Shown one piece after another: positions 31,529 to 39,590 of a stretch of DNA of 64,000 nucleotides. The first letter of the stretch is position 1; the number at the start of each line of letters is the position of its first letter. This DNA comes from a virus, in IMG/VR virus record IMGVR_UViG_3300020442_002701, positions 1-64,000 of that record. One strand, 5' to 3'. The notes under the pieces are model-generated. The model was not told where the DNA came from, did not search any database, and saw only the letters and a program-made list of their open reading frames with translations. Position numbers and translations under genes: made by a program.

Positions 31529-33460
31529 CTAGTTATATTGGAGATCTGTTAATTGTTCATGTAATTTATCTTGTGCAATATTAAATAATTTTGCATAAGG
31601 ATCTCTCAATTCTGCTGTATAAATTACAGGGTCTATATACCAGTCCTGCCTATCTGTTAAGTTAGGACTGTTCTTTGTTATATCAGCACCAATAATATTC
31701 ATTAATGCTAATTGTGTGCCTTGTGATGCCGCATCGTCTGATAACTTGCTTATTATCCGAGACACAATTCTAGTTGCTACTTCTTTTTTAACTTCTTCTT
31801 TATTTTTTGCAGATGCTTTTGCTTTTGGTTTTTCGCCTTGATCTTTTTTATCTGCTTTTGCAGTTTTTGTATCGTTACTAGATTCTTCTTGCTCATTTTC
31901 TGCAACTTCAGTTTTAGCTTCTGGTTCATTTGTTGATTCTACTTTTTCTGGTTTTGCCTCCGCTTGTTGCCTATCAGGTTTCATACCGCTTGGAGTAGTT
32001 TCTGCTTTGACTTCTTCTACTTGTGCTTCTACTTGTGCTTCAATTTGTGTTTCAACTTCTGCTACAACTTCAGTAGTAGCAGGCATCTCAACTTCAATTG
32101 GTTCAATAGATATTTCTGTAAGACCTGTATCTAAATTTGTTTCTGTTGTAACTTCAAACGTATCTATAGTTGATCCTGTATTATCAGTGACAGTGACTTC
32201 AAAAGATTCTATTTCAGTTCCGCCACCTATATCTTCTATGCTTGTGTCTACTTCTACTTCAACTATATCCATACCAATATCAGGTGTAGTTTCTTCTATA
32301 GGTGCTACAATAGTTGTTACAGTTGATATATCTTCGTTTGTAATTGTAGTAACTCTCTCAGTTGAACTAGACACAGCATAACTTCTAACTACATTATTTT
32401 GTGTGCTTATTATGGTATCTATTGTTTGACTAACAACAAAATCAATTGCAGTATATACTGTTTTAATAATAGCATTATCAAATTGAGGACCGTGCCTGCC
32501 ACTATAGTATCCTGCATCAATACCATATAATTCTAATGTTGCTAATGAGCTTGTATAACTATTACTTGGTACTGTTGAATTGAAGAAAAAATCTGTTGTA
32601 TTCCAACCAGTCCAAGATATGTTGTTAAACTGATGGGCAAAATTATGTAGTGTTGTGCCAGAGGAATCTTTGATAGTTAAAGTAATACTAAAGGAATCTT
32701 TACAATCACCATTTGTTGCACTACATAATGGTACTGTTGCATTAGAATTGTGCGACCATACTTGAGAACCATATCTGATCGTGTATCCTTGATTAACTTC
32801 TGCTTGAGTCATTTGATCAAATAAATCTACTGTTTGAGAAACAGTACCGCCGTTTGTGTTTTCATTACCTGTTTTTAGGCAATTTCCTCCATAAGGTCCG
32901 CAAGTATCTCCTACAGTAACATTACCAGTTGCTGTCCAGTCACTAGGATTACCTGTATTTTTTTCTTTTTCAAATCCAGGATTGCCTAAATAATTACTAG
33001 ACTCTGTGTTTGGTGTATGTGTCTCAGTAGTTGTATTAGTTGTAGTCGTAGTAGTAGTTGTAACAGGAGTTGTGGTATCTATAGTTTGTGTGGTAGTTGT
33101 TGTAACATCTTCTACTGTGGTTGTTGTGTGTGTATCCACAGTTGTTTGTTCTGATATACCTGCTCCTAAATCTTCAATAGTTGTTGTGGTATTAGTTATT
33201 TCTGTGTTTGTACTAACTGGGCTAGTCGTTGTGGTTGTAGTTGTATCTACAACAGATGATGTAGGAGAACCTACACTGGTTGAACTTGTAGAAGTTGATG
33301 TAGAAGTAGTATCTCCGTCTGCCGCCCTAGAAGGGAAGGATACAGATAGGTAACCCAAAAGCACAAGATGCAATAGTGCCCACGATAGCAATCCCAGCCC
33401 AAGGAATCTGGTTTTTGTCGCCTTCTTCTGCATAATCCAATTCAGCTTGCTCATAATCAT
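31529..33460 (-). CDS. exported Thr-rich (mucin-like) protein
   Basis: Up to 643 residues; in-frame starts at 33460, 33454 and 33433, the last giving the cleanest signal peptide (FLGLGLLSWALLHLVLLGYL, then AADG). Residues ~50-150 are dominated by Thr/Ser runs, like a mucin or linker. Then a compact domain starting NYLGNPGFEKEKNTGNPSDW with paired Cys, similar in layout to galactose-binding carbohydrate modules. The rest is acidic beta-repeat sequence, an Ala/Glu/Lys-rich helix and a C-terminal globular end. The 5' end overlaps the 61-residue gene by 134 bp. Probably outside the inner membrane or part of the virion; function unknown. Confidence 0.65.
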   Translation of the reverse strand: MIMSKLNWIMQKKATKTRFLGLGLLSWALLHLVLLGYLSVSFPSRAADGDTTSTSTSTSSTSVGSPTSSVVDTTTTTTTSPVSTNTEITNTTTTIEDLGAGISEQTTVDTHTTTTVEDVTTTTTQTIDTTTPVTTTTTTTTNTTTETHTPNTESSNYLGNPGFEKEKNTGNPSDWTATGNVTVGDTCGPYGGNCLKTGNENTNGGTVSQTVDLFDQMTQAEVNQGYTIRYGSQVWSHNSNATVPLCSATNGDCKDSFSITLTIKDSSGTTLHNFAHQFNNISWTGWNTTDFFFNSTVPSNSYTSSLATLELYGIDAGYYSGRHGPQFDNAIIKTVYTAIDFVVSQTIDTIISTQNNVVRSYAVSSSTERVTTITNEDISTVTTIVAPIEETTPDIGMDIVEVEVDTSIEDIGGGTEIESFEVTVTDNTGSTIDTFEVTTETNLDTGLTEISIEPIEVEMPATTEVVAEVETQIEAQVEAQVEEVKAETTPSGMKPDRQQAEAKPEKVESTNEPEAKTEVAENEQEESSNDTKTAKADKKDQGEKPKAKASAKNKEEVKKEVATRIVSRIISKLSDDAASQGTQLALMNIIGADITKNSPNLTDRQDWYIDPVIYTAELRDPYAKLFNIAQDKLHEQLTDLQYN

Positions 33461-33512
33461 CCATTAGGTGCTCGTAATAATCGTCATTTAGTCTGACTCC
33501 GTTTGACTCCAA
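33327..33512 (-). CDS. small membrane protein (61 aa)
   Basis: 61 residues: acidic tyrosine-rich N-terminus (DDYYEHLMDDYEQAELDYAE) and a hydrophobic C-terminus (WAGIAIVGTIASCAFGLPIC). Overlaps the previous gene's end by 25 bp and contains the start region of the Thr-rich protein in another frame. Both frames look coding. Confidence 0.5.
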   Translation of the reverse strand: MESNGVRLNDDYYEHLMDDYEQAELDYAEEGDKNQIPWAGIAIVGTIASCAFGLPICILPF

Positions 33513-34009
33513 TCGTCGTTCTTCAACTTTTTGGTCTTTTTTTTTGAAGAGTCCAAAAGTTGCGACCCTGATGGTATATCTTGTGGATTTTCATTCCAGG
33601 CTACTAACGCATCCTCACCTATTTTACCTCTGTATGGACAAGGTGTGCCTGCCATAATCATTGCATCAAAGACTCTTGCGTCTTGACAGAGAGCTGATAC
33701 TGCTGCGACTTTCATACCCATACCATATAATGACCTTGCAAGTTTTAATCTTTCACAATTTTCATCTGTGACTGTCATTCCACTTGCTATTCCTAGTATT
33801 TGTGTTTGAACGCCGGCACTGAACGCACTTTTACACACATCGCTGTTATTAACAACGACACTAGGTGCATTAGCAGTAGGCGGTGTTTTGTCCACTGTGA
33901 CAGTATTAGTGCCTGTTACAGTAGATGTAACTGTGTTTGTCTGAGCATATGCATCTGTTTGAGTGCCCAGTATTGTTATTAGTATAAAAAGTCCTAATAA
34001 TCTTATCAT
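33488..34009 (-). CDS. exported hypothetical protein
   Basis: 173 residues. Signal peptide MIRLLGLFILITILGTQTDA with cleavage after AYA; a Thr/Val repeat (TNTVTSTVTGTNTVTV) then a helical domain with four Cys (VCKSAF, ENCERLK, ALCQDA, TPCPYRG). Probably periplasmic. Its start overlaps the end of a decayed small ORF (ATGA). Confidence 0.65.
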   Translation of the reverse strand: MIRLLGLFILITILGTQTDAYAQTNTVTSTVTGTNTVTVDKTPPTANAPSVVVNNSDVCKSAFSAGVQTQILGIASGMTVTDENCERLKLARSLYGMGMKVAAVSALCQDARVFDAMIMAGTPCPYRGKIGEDALVAWNENPQDIPSGSQLLDSSKKKTKKLKNDDWSQTESD

Positions 34010-34109
34010 ATGTTTTTTGCCCTCTTTCCCTGTTTAGCCCATTCGGCTGCCCACTTAGAATTGGTATTTCTATGTGCTCGCTAGTTTCAATATTGTATAT
34101 GTTATATAT
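34006..34109 (-). pseudogene. decayed small ORF (~33 codons) lacking start codon and frame
   Basis: After a perfect late box and an AGGAG ribosome-binding site, the expected start position reads ATA instead of ATG. The frame runs YNIYNIETSEH and then continues in another frame as RNTNSKWAAEWAKQGKRA before a TGA overlapping the next ATG. Joining the two frames gives one sensible peptide, so this looks like a small gene with a lost start and a 1-2 bp indel, or a sequence error. Confidence 0.4.
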
Positions 34110-34128
34110 TACTCCTGGCTAACAATAT

Positions 34129-34136
34129 TATTTATA
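34129..34136 (-). promoter_or_regulatory. T4-type late promoter box TATAAATA
   Basis: Exact TATAAATA on the minus strand, 13 bp before an AGGAG site; drives the decayed small ORF and probably the exported proteins beyond it. Confidence 0.6.
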
Positions 34137-34171
34137 TCACAACCCCGTTTAAAATGTACTCGGTTTAACAT

Positions 34172-34219
34172 GGAAATTTGTAAATTTAAACCGTCAAATT
34201 TTTGTACCGTCAAATTTCC
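34172..34219. repeat. intergenic palindrome with internal direct repeats
   Basis: GGAAATTTG (34172-34180) and CAAATTTCC (34211-34219) are inverted repeats; inside, CCGTCAAATTT occurs twice (34191-34201 and 34207-34217). Lies in the divergent intergenic region 34137-34269, which otherwise holds no recognisable gene. Possibly a protein-binding site for divergent control. Confidence 0.45.
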
Positions 34220-34269
34220 AACACTTTTAGCATATCTTAATATGGCTTTTTAATATCTTTTATGTTAAG

Positions 34270-34277
34270 AATAAATA
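34270..34277 (+). promoter_or_regulatory. late-like box AATAAATA
   Basis: Seven of eight match to TATAAATA followed by C, 18 bp before the ATG of the MscS-like gene, with AGGAG between. Confidence 0.45.
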
Positions 34278-34295
34278 CAACGTTAGGAGTTTTAT

Positions 34296-34751
34296 ATGGA
34301 AGCATTTGATCAATTAGGCATGGATTTTGCTGATATGATTGGACCTTGGATAGCAATCCTTGTATCAATCTCTGCCGCATTTTGGTTTAAAGATTTCGCT
34401 ACTAACTTTATGCAAGGGCTTAAATTTAGATTCAATCCTGCTTGGAGTGAGGGAGACGAAGTTTTGCTTGAAGGAGAACAAGCACTAATTGTAAAAATAG
34501 GACTTAGAGAAACAGTATTTGGCACATATGGCACAAATGGATACACTTGGAGATATGTACCCAATGAGAGAATACAGTTTCTTAAATTAGAAAAAATTAT
34601 TAATAAAGATCTACACTTAGACTCAGATATAGAAAAAGGACGTCGGATACAAAGTTTAATTGATAGAGCCCAAGATGCTTACATTAAGCAAAACGAAGAA
34701 GGTATTGCTAGAAATAAAGAAGACATCGAAAACTTGAAAAAAGGAAATTAA
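34296..34751 (+). CDS. truncated MscS-like (mechanosensitive channel beta domain) protein
   Basis: 151 residues. One membrane helix (IGPWIAILVSISAAFWFKDF) followed by a segment like the MscS pore/beta domain: KFRFNPAWSEGDEVLLEGEQ, ALIVKIGLRETVFGTYG, YVPNERI (MscS: F-x2-GD-x-I...V-x2-I-x-LR-x-T...PN). Then a helical tail. Bacterial MscS is ~280 aa with three membrane helices, so this is a minimal version. Could alter host osmotic response, or use only the OB-like fold. Moderately sure of the similarity. Confidence 0.55.
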   Translation: MEAFDQLGMDFADMIGPWIAILVSISAAFWFKDFATNFMQGLKFRFNPAWSEGDEVLLEGEQALIVKIGLRETVFGTYGTNGYTWRYVPNERIQFLKLEKIINKDLHLDSDIEKGRRIQSLIDRAQDAYIKQNEEGIARNKEDIENLKKGN

Positions 34752-34877
34752 ATGTCACATTGTCAAAATTGTGGTCATGAAAAACATGACGGACCTTTAT
34801 ACAAAGAGTATAAGGACGGCGATAACAAGCCTATCATCATAGAAGTTTGTAAACAATATAGAAGTAAAGAAGATTAA
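34752..34877 (+). CDS. small Cys/His-rich protein (41 aa)
   Basis: ATG at 34752, immediately after the MscS-like stop; MSHCQNCGHEKHDGPLYKEY, then a VCKQY near the end. CxxC plus His and a third Cys suggest a small zinc-binding protein. Its TAA overlaps the convergent 564-residue gene by 4 bp. Confidence 0.6.
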   Translation: MSHCQNCGHEKHDGPLYKEYKDGDNKPIIIEVCKQYRSKED

Positions 34878-36568
34878 GCAGTCATATAGCCAGGAGTGGC
34901 TGTTTGTTGATCATCATTCCAACTGAAGCTACCAGCTGTAACATTTCCATTTTCCATTTGCTGTTTAAAGTCTTCTGCGTCTTTGATCATTGTGTAATCT
35001 AGTGTAGCAGTATTTAAAAGCATAATTTCTGTTATACCGTCTGCTAGATGATAACTTGCATATGCAATTTTTGTAAATGCTGGTGTAATTTTATCGAAGT
35101 CTATGGTTTTCCCATCACCTTTTCCGGATTCTTTTACAGCCGCCGCTATAAGTGCATCAGGATTAAATGGTTTATGATGTTTGTTGGCTGTGCCATCTGC
35201 ATAAGTTGCAGGTTTATTCAACTCATCATAGTTTTGTACTAAGCCTTTTTGATTTTGCGAACCGTCAATAGCATTTCTAAACAATTTAAAAGTTAAATCA
35301 AAATTACTGTAACGTAAAACTTCTTCGTTTAATTTCCTAAAACCGGTAGGGGACCAATTATATCTGCTTCCTTCTTTGGATGTTTTTTTAGCTTTATTAT
35401 AGTTAAATTCTTTACCGCTCCAGTCCTGTATAGGAATTTGTTTTACAGTACCATCTTTTTGACCTTGACCAATTGTTCTTGATTCATCGGCAGTTTGCAT
35501 AATAGCATTAATTCCTTCACTCCAGGCTTCCCAACCGGTGGTTGCTTTAGCAAACTTTTTACTGTTTAGTCTTCCACCCGTTTTAGCACTGGCTTTAACT
35601 TCAATTTCTCTTGTACCAATTTTCAGATCACCCTTTTTGCCTTTTTCAGCAGGGTTACCCATCATTGATAGTGCCATCTCACCTGGACCAATTGCACCTG
35701 ATGTAGTACCTGGTGAATAACTAAAAATATTTTCCTTAATAAAAGCATTGAAAACTTTTGCATACTGCCCATTTACAAATTGCTTTAGATTTCCTCTAGG
35801 AGTAGCAATTACCCTTGTCATGTTAAGAACTTTGCCGTCAACACATGCTTGTAAAAATTCTTTAATATCTGCTGGTTGCACATCATCATCTTCTTGCATA
35901 TCGATAATTTTGCCAAACAATGCTTGTTTAAGTGTTTTTGTAAATTTCTCTGCGTTTAATGCTTTCTTACGCATTGCGGCATTCATTTTCTCAGCATCTT
36001 CCTGTTGATAACCTTGAACTTTGTTACCTAGTGTTGTTAGGATACCTGTTACTTCTCTAATAAATTTTACAGCTTCGTCTCTCTGTGCAATAGCTGTATC
36101 TCTTTGTGCTCGAATGGTTTCAAATTTTGCAGTTACTTTATCTAATGATTTTCTAGCCCGTTCTAAAATATCATCTCTCTTTGCTGATTCACCTGCATCA
36201 TCAACCCGTATTGCAGCAAGTGCCTTATATTGTAGACGCATCTCTTCTAGTTCTTGTTCAAGCTCTTTATCATCTTGTTCAATAGATTTTAATGCTGGGT
36301 CGTTGTATGTACCCTCTTGGCCTTCACCTTCTTGCACAGGCGTATCTACTTTGCCTTTGAAATACTCTATTGCTTTTTTAAGTAATCCGTTGATTCTTTT
36401 AATATCATTTGTTAATGCAACTTTTTCTTGGCTTTTCTCATCAGGAATGAGAGGAACTGATTTTTTTATAGCATCAATGTCATGTAGAGCATGTTGTACT
36501 TCCAGGCCAGCATTTGCTGATTCAATCAATTTTCTATCTATTGAATTTTTAATGTCTACAAAACGCAT
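34874..36568 (-). CDS. phage protein with coiled coil and PD-(D/E)XK-like motif
   Basis: 564 residues. The N-terminal half is helical coiled coil (LEQELEEMRLQYKALAAIR; LDKVTAKFETIRAQRDTAIA). In the second half, GPGEMALSMMG then KGDLKIGTREIEVKASAKTG has the spacing of a PD-(D/E)XK nuclease core (D...E-x-K, E near the N side). The C-terminal domain (FSYSPGTTSG earlier, ITPAFTKIAYASYHLADGIT) is globular. The start MRFVDIKNSIDRKL resembles the N-terminal tags of virion/prohead proteins near 62-64 kb. Nuclease activity is inference. Confidence 0.55.
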   Translation of the reverse strand: MRFVDIKNSIDRKLIESANAGLEVQHALHDIDAIKKSVPLIPDEKSQEKVALTNDIKRINGLLKKAIEYFKGKVDTPVQEGEGQEGTYNDPALKSIEQDDKELEQELEEMRLQYKALAAIRVDDAGESAKRDDILERARKSLDKVTAKFETIRAQRDTAIAQRDEAVKFIREVTGILTTLGNKVQGYQQEDAEKMNAAMRKKALNAEKFTKTLKQALFGKIIDMQEDDDVQPADIKEFLQACVDGKVLNMTRVIATPRGNLKQFVNGQYAKVFNAFIKENIFSYSPGTTSGAIGPGEMALSMMGNPAEKGKKGDLKIGTREIEVKASAKTGGRLNSKKFAKATTGWEAWSEGINAIMQTADESRTIGQGQKDGTVKQIPIQDWSGKEFNYNKAKKTSKEGSRYNWSPTGFRKLNEEVLRYSNFDLTFKLFRNAIDGSQNQKGLVQNYDELNKPATYADGTANKHHKPFNPDALIAAAVKESGKGDGKTIDFDKITPAFTKIAYASYHLADGITEIMLLNTATLDYTMIKDAEDFKQQMENGNVTAGSFSWNDDQQTATPGYMTA

Positions 36569-36804
36569 TATGATATTTCCTTAGAAATACAGTAGATAGT
36601 TTTGACTGCATTTGATGTTGGATAGTAAGCCCTGCCAAATGCTTTAAGAGCTTCTAAATTTTCATCTACATGATCAAAACATTCTTGCTGTGTTTCGAAA
36701 TACAATGGTTTTCCATGTAATGTTTCTATCTCAACAGAATCATTCAAAGGTTTTGCTAGAGGATCACCCCACCACATGACTATTGCAATAATAAAAACTT
36801 CCAT
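36568..36804 (-). CDS. hypothetical protein (78 aa)
   Basis: 78 residues with a hydrophobic start (MEVFIIAIVMWWGDPLAKPL) that may be a signal or membrane segment, then a small domain (ETQQECFDHVDENLEALKAF). A similar layout (hydrophobic start, CxxF-type helix) occurs in the 46964-47209 product. One-base overlap with the next gene. Late promoter directly upstream. Confidence 0.6.
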   Translation of the reverse strand: MEVFIIAIVMWWGDPLAKPLNDSVEIETLHGKPLYFETQQECFDHVDENLEALKAFGRAYYPTSNAVKTIYCISKEIS

Positions 36805-36821
36805 AATATTTCCTTACAATG

Positions 36822-36829
36822 TATTTATA
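36822..36829 (-). promoter_or_regulatory. T4-type late promoter box TATAAATA
   Basis: Exact TATAAATA followed by C; the stop codon TAA of the bilin reductase gene lies inside it. Located 18 bp before the 78-residue gene. Confidence 0.65.
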
Positions 36830-37550
36830 CTATCTTAGGAAACAACATGTCTGTGCAGAAAGTCTCTACTTCCTGTTCATTTAAGCCTAGACTCTTCATT
36901 ACATTAGGTGTATGTGGATTCATTTGCTGATGTGTGCAATAATGATTATGGGCACCTGCAACTTCATCTCTACTACCCTCGCCGTCATATTGCGGCACTT
37001 CTTCAAAATATGCATGTAGGTTATGTAGTGCAATGCCAATTATAGCATCTGCTTCTTCTTCACTTTTAACATTGCCTGCGGCTAACATATTGTCTGAAAA
37101 TATAGCTTTAGCCCAGTCAGGTAATTCTCTTTTCTTTTCAGGAATAAAATCTGCAACAGATTCATTATATCCTTTTATCATGTCATGTTCTAAATCTGTA
37201 CTAGGACTAAAATCATGGAATGCTCCGGTAATTTTGTTTTTACCTGCAATTACATCAAAGCCATAGATAGGTGCATTGTTGTTTAGATTAGGAAAACAGC
37301 ACACATGCATCATCCATAATCCTTTGGTATTCCTTGCATCTACAACGTCAATATGACAACGACGAAGGCTATCATTACGCCATACACGATTAATCCAGGA
37401 ACCGTCTTCTTTATTAAATTGCGATAGTCCTGGCTCTTCAAATTCTTCTGCTTTGTCATCGAATATCCTTATAATTTCATCTTGTAGATCGATCAGCTTA
37501 TCCCATATCATACTAGACTTTGGTTCAGTTACATCTTTAATTATTGTCAT
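36825..37550 (-). CDS. pcyX: ferredoxin-dependent bilin reductase (PcyX-like)
   Basis: 241 residues, normal size for this family, which reduces biliverdin to open-chain bilins. Conserved segments: WMMHVCCFPNLNNNAPIYGF then DVIAGKNKITGAFHDFSPS, with D99 at the position of the central catalytic Asp; DWAKAIFSDNMLAAGN; C-terminal YCTHQQMNPHTPNVMKSLGL. Encoded in a run with heme oxygenase, which supplies biliverdin. PcyX is the phage bilin reductase subgroup linked to non-cyanobacterial hosts, whereas PebS is the cyanophage form; assignment to PcyX over PebS is by context and overall look. Confidence 0.8.
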   Translation of the reverse strand: MTIIKDVTEPKSSMIWDKLIDLQDEIIRIFDDKAEEFEEPGLSQFNKEDGSWINRVWRNDSLRRCHIDVVDARNTKGLWMMHVCCFPNLNNNAPIYGFDVIAGKNKITGAFHDFSPSTDLEHDMIKGYNESVADFIPEKKRELPDWAKAIFSDNMLAAGNVKSEEEADAIIGIALHNLHAYFEEVPQYDGEGSRDEVAGAHNHYCTHQQMNPHTPNVMKSLGLNEQEVETFCTDMLFPKIV

Positions 37551-38403
37551 TGCCTATTCCAAAAAAATCATGATAAAAATACTGAGTGCCTTCTCTCGGT
37601 ACTTTTGTTACAAACCTGCCTTTTACCACTACGCCACTTTCGCTACTTGTTTGTCCGTGATATTCACTACCATCAATATGATAGCAGTTGTCAACTGTAA
37701 TAATAGGCACCTCGGTTAGATATGACATCATGGTTAAATGTGCATGATGCCAATTATTAAACAAAGTTTCCATAAATTCTCCATTGCCTCTATATCCATT
37801 TGTGCAATGGACAAAAAGTTGTAAGTCTTCTCTACCACCCATAGCAAATTGTTGTTTTGCTTCCCAAGGTATTGCTTTGTGTCCACTCCAACCATGTCCC
37901 CACATGTCGTTACATACAAGTCCTACCACATTAAATTTATATGTGTTATCACCTAATTGCCAACATTGTACACCAGAAACGTTCGGGTCATTTTCTAAAT
38001 AACTCATATCAGATGGATTAACACAAAAGCTCTTATTTGTTCTACCTCTTAAGTTGCCTTGCTTATCGTAAAATCTTATTTGGTTACGACCAACTTCTCC
38101 AAATCTTTCTGTTTCTTTCCAAGCTGTTCCTAAGCATAAACCAACTTTGTCCTTAGCATAAGACTCAACTTGTTTAAGTCCTTCTACAAGTTTATCTGTA
38201 AACATGTTTTCGAAAGGATCAAATCCTGTACGTGCTAAGTCACCATGATCATAACCGCTTAATGCTCCTTCAGGAGTAACTAGAAAGTCGCACTTATTTT
38301 CAACTGCATAGTCAATAGCATGTTTAATTTGTTCTACATTACGTTCTACATCGGGAGTGCAAGGCATCTGTGCACCAGCGAATCTCAGTGGTACTTGCTT
38401 CAT
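37537..38403 (-). CDS. carbon-nitrogen hydrolase (nitrilase superfamily)
   Basis: 288 residues with the Glu-Lys-Cys triad of the family: E45 in LVTPEGALSGYDHG, K124 in RTNKSFCVNP, C164 in VGLVCNDMWGHG. The family hydrolyses amides or nitriles; an adjacent partner domain (NAD synthetase) is absent. It overlaps bilin reductase by 14 bp and the 2OG oxygenase by 4 bp, so it is tightly bound into the bilin operon. Substrate unknown; action on a tetrapyrrole-derived or nitrogen-storage amide is speculative. Confidence 0.83.
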   Translation of the reverse strand: MKQVPLRFAGAQMPCTPDVERNVEQIKHAIDYAVENKCDFLVTPEGALSGYDHGDLARTGFDPFENMFTDKLVEGLKQVESYAKDKVGLCLGTAWKETERFGEVGRNQIRFYDKQGNLRGRTNKSFCVNPSDMSYLENDPNVSGVQCWQLGDNTYKFNVVGLVCNDMWGHGWSGHKAIPWEAKQQFAMGGREDLQLFVHCTNGYRGNGEFMETLFNNWHHAHLTMMSYLTEVPIITVDNCYHIDGSEYHGQTSSESGVVVKGRFVTKVPREGTQYFYHDFFGIGNDNN

Positions 38404-39038
38404 TCAAAGTTTTCCAATTTGATATTTACCTTTGGTACTATAGGAAATTTTAATCCCGGAGCATGAAAAACATAGTTTGTAACTAACCTGTTTTCTGTTT
38501 TTTGTGGACATGTACCAGTGTGCATTATATTAGAAGGAAATATAACCGCTCTGCCTTTTTTAGGATGTACTTCTCCTATTATTTCTAAGTTTGCATGTGG
38601 ATCTTTGTCTAATGTTGATTTGTTAAAAAATCTTGTAGGACCATCACTGTCAATTATGTAATAAACCATGCTAGTCCATTCTGGAGCTCTATGATCTGCA
38701 TGTGGAGGATGATATTTGTCTTTATACCTTGGGTCCATCAAATTCATGTTTGTTTTAATCTTATTGATATCTGTTATTTTACAACCAGTATAAAGTTCTA
38801 AAAAGTATAAAACCATTCGTTGCACACCAAAAGTTTTAGGATTGTCTACTCCACCCCAATGTGATATATGACATAGCTGTGGACATTCTAATACTCTAGG
38901 ATCAAGATCATCAACCATATCTTCGGTGTTTCCAGATGTCTCCGATACATAGTTCCATTCCATATCATGATGATACATATTTGCTAATACATTTTCTAAT
39001 GCTTCTGGTATAAAATTTTCAATTACTGTATAACTCAA
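38400..39038 (-). CDS. prolyl-4-hydroxylase-like 2OG-Fe(II) oxygenase
   Basis: 212 residues. Complete metal and cosubstrate motif: H113-x-D115 in YHPPHADHRAPEW, distal H173 in VIFPSNIMHTGTCPQ, and R184 in ENRLVTNYVF for 2-oxoglutarate. SMVYYIIDSDGPTRFF is a typical core strand. Overlaps heme oxygenase by 20 bp and nitrilase by 4 bp, so it is part of the bilin operon. Substrate unknown. Confidence 0.82.
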   Translation of the reverse strand: MSYTVIENFIPEALENVLANMYHHDMEWNYVSETSGNTEDMVDDLDPRVLECPQLCHISHWGGVDNPKTFGVQRMVLYFLELYTGCKITDINKIKTNMNLMDPRYKDKYHPPHADHRAPEWTSMVYYIIDSDGPTRFFNKSTLDKDPHANLEIIGEVHPKKGRAVIFPSNIMHTGTCPQKTENRLVTNYVFHAPGLKFPIVPKVNIKLENFE

Positions 39039-39573
39039 TTCCTGTCTCCATTAATTCCTTAAACAAATTGGTTGCAGAAGTAAAAACATATTTTGCTTCT
39101 TCGGCCATTTCGTCGTTTGTTTTTTCCCTGATTGCATCTTTAAGTTTTTGTTTATCTGTGTCAAATTGATACATTGTGCCTGACCCAGGAACTTTTTTTG
39201 CAATCATTTGTCCGCCACTAAGGTCGCCCATATGTAAAACATATATATGTGCCATTAGTGCATTTCTATCATGCATAATATATTTCATATGCATAATATA
39301 ATCTTTTGTGCTTTGAGTTAATACTGGAGGTTCAACATGTTTCCAGAGTTCTAAGTAATCTTTTTCTATTTTATGTTTACGGCTTATATCAGGTAAGTCG
39401 TGCAATAAGCCATTTGCTCCTGCTAGAGCTTCTACTAAATCGTATTTTTTGTGTTGGTTCCAAAGGTATGTCGCATATAGTTCAGGATTAATTTTCCCAC
39501 TCATTAACACCTTTACAAATTCTTGTCTTTCAGCATCTTTATGGTGTTCCCATGTTAAGTCTTTAAGACTCAT
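39019..39573 (-). CDS. heme oxygenase
   Basis: 184 residues, HO-1-type alpha-helical enzyme that opens heme to biliverdin, CO and iron. The proximal His lies in LTWEHHKDAERQEF (H10/H11) and the distal helix in HMGDLSGGQMI (residues 115-123). MHDRNALMAHIYVLH is also typical. First gene of the bilin operon; its product is the substrate of the downstream PcyX-like reductase. Confidence 0.93.
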   Translation of the reverse strand: MSLKDLTWEHHKDAERQEFVKVLMSGKINPELYATYLWNQHKKYDLVEALAGANGLLHDLPDISRKHKIEKDYLELWKHVEPPVLTQSTKDYIMHMKYIMHDRNALMAHIYVLHMGDLSGGQMIAKKVPGSGTMYQFDTDKQKLKDAIREKTNDEMAEEAKYVFTSATNLFKELMETGIELYSN

Positions 39574-39590
39574 TGTATGCTCCTACGGTA

